From contig NZ_LUUI01000102.1 in assembly GCF_001644015.1 (NCBI RefSeq), positions 1 to 64,000 on the forward strand: a DNA stretch of 64,000 nt. The letters run 5' to 3'. The position numbers and the translations under genes are program-made. The DNA is from Methylomonas lenta (GTDB lineage Bacteria > Pseudomonadota > Gammaproteobacteria > Methylococcales > Methylomonadaceae). Positions 54,799 through 62,924 of this stretch are shown piece by piece; position 1 is the first letter of the stretch, and the number at the start of each line of letters is the position of its first letter. The notes beneath the pieces are model-generated. The model was not told where the DNA came from and did no database searches. It was given only the letters and a program-made list of their open reading frames with translations.

Positions 54799-57700
54799 AT
54801 GGCCAATATAAAATCACTTATTTACAAAAATCTGCTGGCCGGGGCTGGCTATTTACTGGCTGGCTGGCTAGGAACCTTGCTGGCTACCCAGCCCAGTCAC
54901 GTCAGCCCAATTTGGCCAGCAGCCGGTGTCGCCCTGGCGATAATGCTGGTTTACGGTCATTCGTTATTACCTGGTATTTTTCTAGGGGCGCTTGCCGTTC
55001 AGTTTTATGCGTTTATGGATGTATCCAGTTTTGCCAGTATTTTAGACTCCCTGGGTGTAGGGGTTTTGGCAGGAATGGGAGCTTGTTTACAAGCCTGGAT
55101 AGGTATGCAGCTCATCAATCGCTGGGTGGGTAGGCACAACCCTTTGATTGACGATGCAAAAATATTACGTTTTTTTGCGCTAATAGCGGTGAGTTGTCTT
55201 ATTTCGCCTAGCGTGGGTGTAGCTACTTTATATTTTAGTGGCGTCATAAGCCTGTCTGCCATACCGAGTAGTTGGTTTATTTGGTGGGTTGGAGACACGA
55301 TAGGTGCAGCCATTTTTACGCCTATGCTGCTACTTTTGATCGGCCAACCCAGCCATATCTGGCAACCCCGCCGCCAATTTGTATTTTATCCGTTGTTATT
55401 TGTCTTGTTATTGGTCGTGACGGCTTTTTACTATAGCCAACGTCAAGAGCATCAAAACATAGAGGATTTATTTGGGCGGCAGGTAAACTTGCTGCATAGT
55501 ACGATTAAACAGCACTTGGAAAAACATTTGGCTACAAACGCCGCTATCAAAGGTTTATTTGATAGCTCAAATTCTGTCACTCAGGATGAGTTTGTCAGTT
55601 TTGCTAACTCGATTGATACAAGTCATAGCAGCGTACATGAATGGACGCCCCGCGTGAGGGCTGATGAACGTGAAACTTGGCAAAAAAAATATAACGCCAA
55701 TATCCGCCAAATGACTGCAAACGGCACATTGCAGCCCGCTGCCATGCAAGCCGAGTATTTCCCTGTCACCTTTATTGTGCCGCAAGCTGGTAATGAAGCT
55801 GTTTTGGGGTTTGATGTTAGTAGCAATCCGCAAGTTGCTCCGATTATTTCTCGAGCTATCGCCAACGGCATTTCAGCGGCAACCGGTTCTATTCATCTGG
55901 CTCAGGATGATAAGCCGCATTTGGGTACGGTAATCTATACGCCTGTTTATGCTAAAAACAAACCTTTAGATAGTGTCGAGGCAAGACAGGAACAATTCCT
56001 CGGCTTTGTCGCTTGTGTTTTTCGTATCGATACCGATATCGAGGGCATTTTTAATTGGTTAGGCGATAAAGAACTGCAATTGTCGTTGGAAATTTATGAC
56101 CATGATCAGCTGGTTTACAGCAATTATCTGACCGACAATCAGCAAAATTTACGCTTTTCCAAGCTAAGTAAAACCCTGATTATTGATTTTGCCGGTCGCC
56201 AGTGGCAATTACACTATTTACCCACCTCTAAGTTTTTCCATCAACAGCAATCCGTGGTGATTGAATGGTTGTTACTGGGTGGTTTTTTGTTGTGCAGCTT
56301 AACTGCTGTTGGTTTGATGCTATTGACAGGCCGCACTGCGCGAGTGGAGGCCTTGGTATCTGATCGCACACAGAACTTACTGCGTAGCAATCAAGCTTTG
56401 AATCAGGAAGTTACCCTCCGCCGGCAGCAGGAAAATGAACTGCGAATTGCAGCCACCACTTTCGAGTCACATGAGGCCATCATCATCACCGATGCCAATG
56501 GCAGCATCTTACGGGTAAATAAAGCCTTTAGTGACATGACCGGATATCTTGCCAGAGACGTTATAGGTAAAAATCCAAGTCTGCTAGCGTCCGGCTATCA
56601 TGAAAAGGATTTTTATCAGCAAATGTATACAGCTTTAGGCCAAAAAAATCAGTGGAAAGGTGAAGTCTGGAATCGACGTAAAAACGGCGAAATCTTTCCA
56701 GAGATTTTAACCATAACTGGCGTGCGGGACGAACAAAACCAACTGACGCACTACGTGGCGATTTTTTCCGATATTAGTGCGCAAAAAGCCGCCGAAAAAG
56801 AGATTCATAATTTAGCATTTTACGATCCCTTAACTAATCTGCCCAACCGACGGTTAATGCTGGATAGACTGCAGCAGGAAATCGCCGCCGCCAAACGCCA
56901 GATGAACTTTGGTGCTTTGTTTTTTCTGGATTTGGATCACTTCAAAAACCTGAATGATTCCCGTGGCCATCAAGTTGGGGATGAGTTACTGATACAAGTA
57001 GGGCAAAGGCTACAATCCATCATCCGACATGAAGATACCGCCTGTCGCCTGGGTGGCGATGAATTTGTAGTCATGGTGCCGGGTCGTTTTTTGAGTTTAC
57101 AACTAGCTACCAATCACGCTGTGATGTTGGCGGAGAAAATTCTGTTTGCCATTAGCCAACCCTACATCGTACAGGGCAGCGAACACCATTTTTCTACTAG
57201 TATTGGCGTAACTTTATACCCGGAAACAATAGATCAGCCGGAAGAGATTGTCCAACAAGCCGATACGGCTATGTATCGGGCTAAGGAAAGTGGTCGTAAC
57301 AGCATCAGTTTTTATCTACCTTCCATGCAAGAATCCGCCGACCGCCGCCTGACGCTGGAAAAAGAAATGCGTGTTGCGCTGCAAGAGCGTCAATTTCTGT
57401 TGCACTATCAACCTCAGGTGAATGAGCAGCACAAAGTCATCAGTGCTGAGGCTTTGATTCGCTGGCAGCATCCAACTAAAGGCATGGTTTCGCCGGCTGA
57501 ATTTATTCCGCTGGCAGAGGATACGCAATTAATCCTGCCAATTGGTGCCTGGGTTTTGCAAGAGGCCTGTCGGCAAATTAAAGCCTGGGATCTGCAAGGG
57601 ATTAAGCTTGATCATGTAGCAGTCAATGTCAGCTCAAGGCAATTTCGCCAGTCGGATTTTGTGCAACAGGTCAAACAAGTCTTACTGGATACCGATATTC

Positions 57701-58095
57701 AGGCCAAACGACTGGTGATTGAGTTGACCGAAGGTTGCGTAATCGAGGATATCGAAGATACCATCGAAAAAATGCAAGCCTTGCAGGCGATGGGCATTAG
57801 AATTTCTATTGATGATTTTGGCATCGGCTATTCATCTTTGTCTTATTTAAAAAGCCTGCCTCTCAGTCAATTAAAAATTGATCAAAGCTTTGTCAAACAA
57901 ATCGATAATGTAAATGCAGCGGTGATAGTGGAAACCATCATCATGATGGCGAAAAGCTTGGGCTTGAATGTGATTGCCGAAGGTGTTGAGACGCTGGAGC
58001 AGGTCAATTTTCTCACCGCCAAAGGCTGCCTGAATTTTCAAGGCTATTATTTCAGTCGCCCCGTACCGGCTGATGAAATAAAGTTTACCCTTTAA
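54799..58095 (+). CDS. MASE1-CHASE-PAS-GGDEF-EAL c-di-GMP signalling protein
   Basis: A 1098-residue inner-membrane signalling protein. Order: MASE1 multi-helix sensor (1 to about 215), a periplasmic CHASE domain (about 240-440), a transmembrane helix near 490, a PAS domain at about 552-675, GGDEF at 752-756 (LGGDEFVVM, with upstream RHED I-site), and an EAL domain from about 865 (EAL at 884-886, then ELTEG, DDFGIGYSS and KIDQSFV). Both catalytic sets look intact, so it may make and degrade c-di-GMP with a ligand-controlled balance. I start at the ATG at 54799; the longer frame would overlap the previous gene by 83 bp. Confidence 0.93.
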   Translation: MANIKSLIYKNLLAGAGYLLAGWLGTLLATQPSHVSPIWPAAGVALAIMLVYGHSLLPGIFLGALAVQFYAFMDVSSFASILDSLGVGVLAGMGACLQAWIGMQLINRWVGRHNPLIDDAKILRFFALIAVSCLISPSVGVATLYFSGVISLSAIPSSWFIWWVGDTIGAAIFTPMLLLLIGQPSHIWQPRRQFVFYPLLFVLLLVVTAFYYSQRQEHQNIEDLFGRQVNLLHSTIKQHLEKHLATNAAIKGLFDSSNSVTQDEFVSFANSIDTSHSSVHEWTPRVRADERETWQKKYNANIRQMTANGTLQPAAMQAEYFPVTFIVPQAGNEAVLGFDVSSNPQVAPIISRAIANGISAATGSIHLAQDDKPHLGTVIYTPVYAKNKPLDSVEARQEQFLGFVACVFRIDTDIEGIFNWLGDKELQLSLEIYDHDQLVYSNYLTDNQQNLRFSKLSKTLIIDFAGRQWQLHYLPTSKFFHQQQSVVIEWLLLGGFLLCSLTAVGLMLLTGRTARVEALVSDRTQNLLRSNQALNQEVTLRRQQENELRIAATTFESHEAIIITDANGSILRVNKAFSDMTGYLARDVIGKNPSLLASGYHEKDFYQQMYTALGQKNQWKGEVWNRRKNGEIFPEILTITGVRDEQNQLTHYVAIFSDISAQKAAEKEIHNLAFYDPLTNLPNRRLMLDRLQQEIAAAKRQMNFGALFFLDLDHFKNLNDSRGHQVGDELLIQVGQRLQSIIRHEDTACRLGGDEFVVMVPGRFLSLQLATNHAVMLAEKILFAISQPYIVQGSEHHFSTSIGVTLYPETIDQPEEIVQQADTAMYRAKESGRNSISFYLPSMQESADRRLTLEKEMRVALQERQFLLHYQPQVNEQHKVISAEALIRWQHPTKGMVSPAEFIPLAEDTQLILPIGAWVLQEACRQIKAWDLQGIKLDHVAVNVSSRQFRQSDFVQQVKQVLLDTDIQAKRLVIELTEGCVIEDIEDTIEKMQALQAMGIRISIDDFGIGYSSLSYLKSLPLSQLKIDQSFVKQIDNVNAAVIVETIIMMAKSLGLNVIAEGVETLEQVNFLTAKGCLNFQGYYFSRPVPADEIKFTL

Positions 58096-59219
58096 AAAAG
58101 TGCTGCCATGCCAGGAATACCCAAGCGCTGGATACGAATGGCGTTATCGCCTTCTTGATACGCCAAAAGCTTGCCGTCCTGCTGCCAAAGTTTAAATGCC
58201 AGCGCATAGGACAAAACCCGAATAGGATAATCTCGCGGCAATGTTTGTAGATAAGGTTGCATGCTGACAAAATCGCTGGCGCCGTATTGCTGCATGATAA
58301 AACTCAGACCACCATTACGCGGACCGATATTGTAGGCTAGCAGGCCAAGAAACAAATCATCATTCATCTCCGCTAAGTAATGTTTTAAGGTAGCCGCTGC
58401 GACAAAAGCATTGTGTCGTGGATTAGCTAAATCCAGTTTTGCGATAGCCAGAGCTTGGGTTGCTTGTTGAAGGATAAATTTTGGTACGGCCGTGATTTGA
58501 AACAAGCCTTGGCCACCATCGTGACTAGTACGCGGAATAAACGATGATTCAGCCGCGGCTATGCCGTGCAACAAATTGACATCTACCGCAAAAACTTTGG
58601 CCGCTTGCTGAATATCTGAATCAAAAATTTCAGCGCGTTGAATCATATTCTGTAGTTGAGGCTGATCGTAACGCCGATAAGCGGCATAAACCTGATGTGC
58701 CAGTGTCGTGCGAGCAGCCTGCTGCTTGCCACCCACCAAGCTACGAAAATGAGTAAACACCTGCGTATAGCCATCGTGAGATACAAACCAAATCATGCCC
58801 AGGCTTAAACTCAAGGCAAACACAGCTGGCAACATGTGTGATTTGTTCCATAGCCAACTGCGACATTTTAGCCATCCCACTAACAGACCAGCAGCAATTA
58901 TCACCCAGAGAGCTATACCGGCAGCAAACGGCAATAAGTCGGCAAAAAAACTCGAGCCGGAAAAGCTATTGGCTGAAGAGCCTAAAGTTAACATGCTACC
59001 CAACAAAGCGCTGATCGCTAGACCCAAGCCTTCCAAAACTAACAAAAGCAAATTTTTCCGACTCCAAAAGGCTAGCGGTGTTTTCCGCTTGCGAACAGCT
59101 TTGCGCGGCTTGCTGGTTTTATCCACCGATTGCGAGCGCGCTTTTTTGGGTTTTGTTGTGTTTTTCACACTCGATTTCGCGCGAGAGTAGCTAGATTTTG
59201 GCTTAGGGGCCACGGACAT
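58092..59219 (-). CDS. Membrane-anchored lytic transglycosylase-like protein
   Basis: A 375-residue protein with a basic Lys/Arg/Ser-rich cytoplasmic N-terminus (SYSRAKSSVKNTTKPKKARS), two or three transmembrane helices (about 55-150), and a periplasmic SLT domain from about 220: LLHGIAAAESSFIP with the catalytic Glu, GGQGLFQI, and LAYNIGPRNGG. It probably cleaves peptidoglycan with 1,6-anhydro product formation. The polybasic, proline-poor N-terminal tail is unusual for the family. It is convergent with the MASE1 gene, overlapping by 4 bp. Confidence 0.87.
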   Translation of the reverse strand: MSVAPKPKSSYSRAKSSVKNTTKPKKARSQSVDKTSKPRKAVRKRKTPLAFWSRKNLLLLVLEGLGLAISALLGSMLTLGSSANSFSGSSFFADLLPFAAGIALWVIIAAGLLVGWLKCRSWLWNKSHMLPAVFALSLSLGMIWFVSHDGYTQVFTHFRSLVGGKQQAARTTLAHQVYAAYRRYDQPQLQNMIQRAEIFDSDIQQAAKVFAVDVNLLHGIAAAESSFIPRTSHDGGQGLFQITAVPKFILQQATQALAIAKLDLANPRHNAFVAAATLKHYLAEMNDDLFLGLLAYNIGPRNGGLSFIMQQYGASDFVSMQPYLQTLPRDYPIRVLSYALAFKLWQQDGKLLAYQEGDNAIRIQRLGIPGMAALF

Positions 59220-59470
59220 AGAATATCGGTTGAAGTTTCCTGAAAATGGATTATGCCATCATGCTAAGCAAGATAGCGACCAGAGTATTTTTGCAAGATT
59301 ACCAGGTTTCAGGCAAACACTAGCAAAACACCATCGAGTTTGGCTTCCGCTAATACCTTTGCGCCCACACATATAGCTATAGCCGCATGGATTGTTCTGA
59401 CAAAGATTCTCTCATCACGACTGCCTGCGCTAAAATTAAGCTTTACTCATGTAAATCAGGCAACATTTTT

Positions 59471-60436
59471 ATGAATATAAAATTATTATTTTTAATTAGT
59501 ATCGCTTTGTTTTCCAACCTAAGCATAGCCGCAGAAAACAGCACGATTCGTCTGGGCGTACTGGCATCCGGCACCTTGGGCTGGGAATTGGCAGCCATGC
59601 AAAACGAAGGATTACTGGACAATGCCGGCTTTAATTTGGAAACCGTTGCCATCACCAATCAACAAGCGGGCAAAGTGGCTTTACAGGCAGGCAGTGTCGA
59701 CATGATCATCTCCGACTGGATCTGGGTATCCAGTATGCGTGCACACAACAATGATTATACGTTTTACCCTTATTCCGCCAGTGCCGGCGGACTTTTGGTG
59801 CCTGCTGATAGCAACATCAAAACCATTGCCGATCTACAAGGCAAAAAACTTGGCATTGCCGGCGGAGAGCTGGATAAAAACTGGTCGTTACTGCAAGCCT
59901 TGGCACAACAACAGCATATCGACCTGAATCAATCTGTCGAAAAAATCTATGGCGCGCCGCCTTTATTAAATCAACAACTGACCAGTCAGCGTATCGATGC
60001 TTTATTGACCTATTGGCATTTTGCCGCCCGTCTGGAAGCGCAAGGTTATCGGCAATTACTGAGTGGCGAAGACATCATCCGCCAATTGGGTATACAGGAA
60101 ACCGTGCCTAGCCTGGGTTATGTGTTTAAACAAAGCTGGGGCGATCAGCATAAAGCAGCATTGCAACAATTTCTAACAGCTGCGCAAACGGCTAAAGATA
60201 AACTCTGCAGCTCTGATCAGGCCTGGGCAAAAATAGCCCCAATGACCGATACCAATGATGCTGCAACCCAACAGCAATTAAGAATCCGTTATTGCCAGGG
60301 TCGCGTCAAGCAATGGGGTAGTGCCGAACAAAAAGCTGCTGAAAAAATTTATCAGCTGTTACACCAATTAGGCGATAACAAACTCACCGGCAAAGCTACA
60401 CAATTGCAACCCGGTACTTTTTGGTCTGCAGATTGA
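59471..60436 (+). CDS. ABC importer substrate-binding protein, NitT/TauT type
   Basis: A 321-residue periplasmic binding protein with a signal peptide (MNIKLLFLISIALFSNLSIAA). The mature part opens TIRLGVLASGTLGWELAAMQNEGLLDNAGF and has ITNQQAGKVALQAGSVDMIISDWIW, the type 2 fold seen in SsuA/TauA/ThiY proteins. The ligand is not identifiable: sulfonate, nitrate, pyrimidine precursors and alcohol-metabolism-related compounds are all possible. The ATG at 59471 has a CAGG ribosome site. The permease start overlaps the stop (TGATG). Confidence 0.85.
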   Translation: MNIKLLFLISIALFSNLSIAAENSTIRLGVLASGTLGWELAAMQNEGLLDNAGFNLETVAITNQQAGKVALQAGSVDMIISDWIWVSSMRAHNNDYTFYPYSASAGGLLVPADSNIKTIADLQGKKLGIAGGELDKNWSLLQALAQQQHIDLNQSVEKIYGAPPLLNQQLTSQRIDALLTYWHFAARLEAQGYRQLLSGEDIIRQLGIQETVPSLGYVFKQSWGDQHKAALQQFLTAAQTAKDKLCSSDQAWAKIAPMTDTNDAATQQQLRIRYCQGRVKQWGSAEQKAAEKIYQLLHQLGDNKLTGKATQLQPGTFWSAD

Positions 60437-61194
60437 TGCCATCCATTGGGCTTTATCGTAACAAGCTACTGGCGGCTTTATCGATAACTTTGCTGCTGGC
60501 GATCTGGCAAGGGTTGGCGTTGTTTTTACGCAGCCCAACCTTGCCCACACCTGCCATTGTAGCGGCAACATTCTGGCAGGCCACAATGTCCGGCGAGTTA
60601 CCGTATCATCTTGGCGTGACTTTGCTGCGACTTATAATCAGCTTCAGCCTGGCCATGTTAATAGGCTGTGCCATCGGCATCATTCTAGGTAACAATAAAA
60701 CCTTAGACGCTTTTTTTGACAATTGGCTGGTGATTTTTCTCAATATCCCGGCACTGGTCACCATCATCCTCTGTTACGTCTGGTTTGGCTTAGTGGAATC
60801 GGCAGCGATACTCGCCGTAGTGGTTAATAAGTTACCGAATGTGATTGTGACCATCCGTGAGGGTGCCAGAGCTTTAGATAAGGATTTGCTGGAAATGGCC
60901 CAGAGCTACCGCTTCAGCAAACGTAAAACCTTTTTGCATGTCATCTGGCCGCAACTGCATCCATTTGTGATGGCGGCTACCCGCTCCGGCCTAGCATTAA
61001 TCTGGAAAATCATTTTAGTAGTGGAGTTATTAGGCCGCAGTAATGGCATGGGTTATCAATTGCATATTTTCTTTCAGCTATTCGATGTCGCCAGCCTGTT
61101 AGCTTATAGCTTTGCTTTTATAGCAGTAATTCAATTGATTGAGATACTGGTATTAAAACCCCTGGATAGAAAAACCCAACGGTGGCGGCGATGA
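60436..61194 (+). CDS. ABC importer permease, SsuC/TauC type
   Basis: A 252-residue inner-membrane permease with about six helices. The coupling-helix (EAA) motif falls around AQSYRFSKRKTFLHVIWPQLHPFV. It carries substrate from the binding protein at 59471 across the membrane. Start at the ATG at 60436, coupled by a 1-base overlap to the binding protein stop; a TTG five codons earlier would overlap further. Ends with ATGA into the ATPase. Confidence 0.9.
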   Translation: MPSIGLYRNKLLAALSITLLLAIWQGLALFLRSPTLPTPAIVAATFWQATMSGELPYHLGVTLLRLIISFSLAMLIGCAIGIILGNNKTLDAFFDNWLVIFLNIPALVTIILCYVWFGLVESAAILAVVVNKLPNVIVTIREGARALDKDLLEMAQSYRFSKRKTFLHVIWPQLHPFVMAATRSGLALIWKIILVVELLGRSNGMGYQLHIFFQLFDVASLLAYSFAFIAVIQLIEILVLKPLDRKTQRWRR

Positions 61195-61934
61195 GTGATA
61201 TTCGGATTAACATCAGCAATAAAACTTATGTACTGGCGCACGATACCGAACAATTTCATCACGCGATTGCCGATCTGGACTTTACCGTGCATCCCCAACA
61301 GTTTGTCTGTTTAGTGGGGCCTTCAGGCTGCGGTAAAACTACCTTATTGAACATGATCGCCGGCCTGGATCCACATTTCGAAGGCCAGATCAACATAGGT
61401 CAAGCCACGCAATCACCGACGATTGGATATGTGTTTCAAAATCCAAGACTGTTGCCCTGGTTGACGGTACGGCAAAACATTGAAATCGTTTTTGATGATA
61501 AACCGCCGACTTCGTTAATCGACAATCTGCTCGACAACATGCAGCTGTTTGATGCTCAACATCAATATCCGGAACGGCTATCGCTAGGTATGCAACGCAG
61601 GGTATCTATTAGCCGCGCCTTTGCTATCAATCCGGATATACTTTTAATGGACGAACCGTTTGTGTCACTCGATGCACCGACCGCTCGGCAAGTTAGACGG
61701 CTGCTGTATTCACTGTGGCAAAAGCGTCCACATACGGTATTGTTTGTCACCCACGATTTACGTGAAGCTATTGCATTGGCTGATAGGTTGATTTTTCTTT
61801 CACCATCACCAATGCGCATCGTCAGCGACATTGAAGTTCCGATTGCGCGCGAACAGCGTACAGATGAAGGCTGTGTCGAAGCTTTTCGTGAGCAACTATT
61901 ACAAAATCACCCTAAAATTAGCGAGCTGCTGTAA
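61191..61934 (+). CDS. ABC importer ATP-binding protein, SsuB/TauB type
   Basis: A 247-residue ATPase. Walker A is GPSGCGKTT, the Q-loop VFQNPRLLPW is the LP-W type seen in nitrate/sulfonate/taurine importers, the signature is LSLGMQRRVSISRAF (a GGQ variant with Leu-Gly-Met-Gln), and Walker B LLMDEPF is followed by VTHD. It completes the SBP-permease-ATPase set. The YigZ gene begins 1 bp after its stop. The start overlaps the permease stop by 4 bp. Confidence 0.93.
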   Translation: MSDIRINISNKTYVLAHDTEQFHHAIADLDFTVHPQQFVCLVGPSGCGKTTLLNMIAGLDPHFEGQINIGQATQSPTIGYVFQNPRLLPWLTVRQNIEIVFDDKPPTSLIDNLLDNMQLFDAQHQYPERLSLGMQRRVSISRAFAINPDILLMDEPFVSLDAPTARQVRRLLYSLWQKRPHTVLFVTHDLREAIALADRLIFLSPSPMRIVSDIEVPIAREQRTDEGCVEAFREQLLQNHPKISELL

Positions 61935-61935
61935 G

Positions 61936-62496
61936 GTGAAAATAGTTGTAACGGCTTGCGAAGTCGAGGAAAGCATCAAGAAGTCACGTTTCATTGGTCT
62001 CATCGCCCCCTGCCAAACTGAGCGTGACGGTTTGCTTTTTTTAAATGGCTTGCATGCACAACATCCCAATGCCAGCCATATTGTCTATGCTTACCGAATT
62101 CAGTCACCGAATGGCTTGATTTGTCGCTTTAACGATGCTGGCGAACCCAGTGGCACGGCCGGAAAACCTATTTTTCAACACTTGGAAGGCAAACAGTTAA
62201 TCAATGTTGTGGTGGCAGTGATCCGCTATTTCGGCGGCGTCAAACTGGGCGCTGGTGGTTTAACGCGCGCTTATGGCAATATTACCAAGCAGGTTATCGA
62301 ATCGGCAGACATCGTTGATTACATAGAAATGCTCAACTTACAGCTAACTTTAGATTACAACCAGTTGCAAATGCTGGAATATCAATTAAAAAAACTCGAT
62401 GGCAGTATCCTGCATCAGGATTTTGCCGAGCAAGTCCAAAACCAAATCAAAATCCCCAAACACAACCTTGAAGCGTTAATGCTTATATTTCAATAA
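61936..62496 (+). CDS. yigZ: YigZ/IMPACT (UPF0029) family protein
   Basis: A 186-residue protein of the YigZ/IMPACT family. The core is KSRFIGLIAPCQTERD, NASHIVYAYRI, RFNDAGEPSGTAGKPIFQHLEG and VIRYFGGVKLGAGGLTRAYG. E. coli YigZ is a small ribosome- or nucleotide-associated regulator of uncertain activity. The start is a GTG at 61936 (VKIVVTACEVEES), chosen because the conserved N-terminus begins there; the longer frame overlaps the ABC ATPase by about 100 bp. Its link to the importer may be only positional. Confidence 0.87.
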   Translation: MKIVVTACEVEESIKKSRFIGLIAPCQTERDGLLFLNGLHAQHPNASHIVYAYRIQSPNGLICRFNDAGEPSGTAGKPIFQHLEGKQLINVVVAVIRYFGGVKLGAGGLTRAYGNITKQVIESADIVDYIEMLNLQLTLDYNQLQMLEYQLKKLDGSILHQDFAEQVQNQIKIPKHNLEALMLIFQ

Positions 62497-62651
62497 CCTA
62501 GTATTTTACTAAACAATTATGACGTATTTATGACGATTTGTTTCATTAAAAGAAACAAATCATACATATATGACTATATTGTAAATGAAAAAATAGCCGT
62601 TATAGTTAAGCCATATTCTTTAAGTCGACTGAAATCAGTCTAGGGGCAGAA

Positions 62652-62813
62652 ATGAGCAAATCTAAAAATTTGTATAAGGACGTACTAACAGGCATATTTT
62701 TTATCGTCGGTGTATTCGGCTTCATGTCAGGCGAGTTTATCCTCTCTACCCTGCTATTTGGCGCCGCCACCATCGCAAGCAATTTGGATTTTTCTAATTC
62801 GTTTAAAGCGTAA
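62652..62813 (+). CDS. Small membrane protein, 53 aa
   Basis: A short frame (MSKSKNLYKD start, stop TAA at 62811-62813) preceded by an AGGGGC-type ribosome site. Residues about 11-45 are hydrophobic with two likely helices (VLTGIFFIVGVFGFM and FILSTLLFGAATIASN). It resembles short YtxH/phage-shock-like membrane peptides only in size, and no family is recognised. A strong terminator follows at 62871-62902, which supports a real transcription unit. It lies between yigZ and msbA. Confidence 0.6.
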   Translation: MSKSKNLYKDVLTGIFFIVGVFGFMSGEFILSTLLFGAATIASNLDFSNSFKA

Positions 62814-62870
62814 GTTTTGTTGTACCTCCCTCGTTGTACCCTAACAGTCCGCAAGCTCTGTTAACTCTAC

Positions 62871-62902
62871 AACCCCTACTGTTAACAGTAGGGGTTTTTT
62901 TT
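62871..62902 (+). terminator. Rho-independent terminator
   Basis: AACCCCTACTGTT (62871-62883) and AACAGTAGGGGTT (62884-62896) form a perfect 13-bp dyad followed by eight T residues. It ends the small membrane protein transcript and separates it from the minus-strand msbA. Confidence 0.9.
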
Positions 62903-62924
62903 GAGGTGCTAAAGCTTGTTTGGA

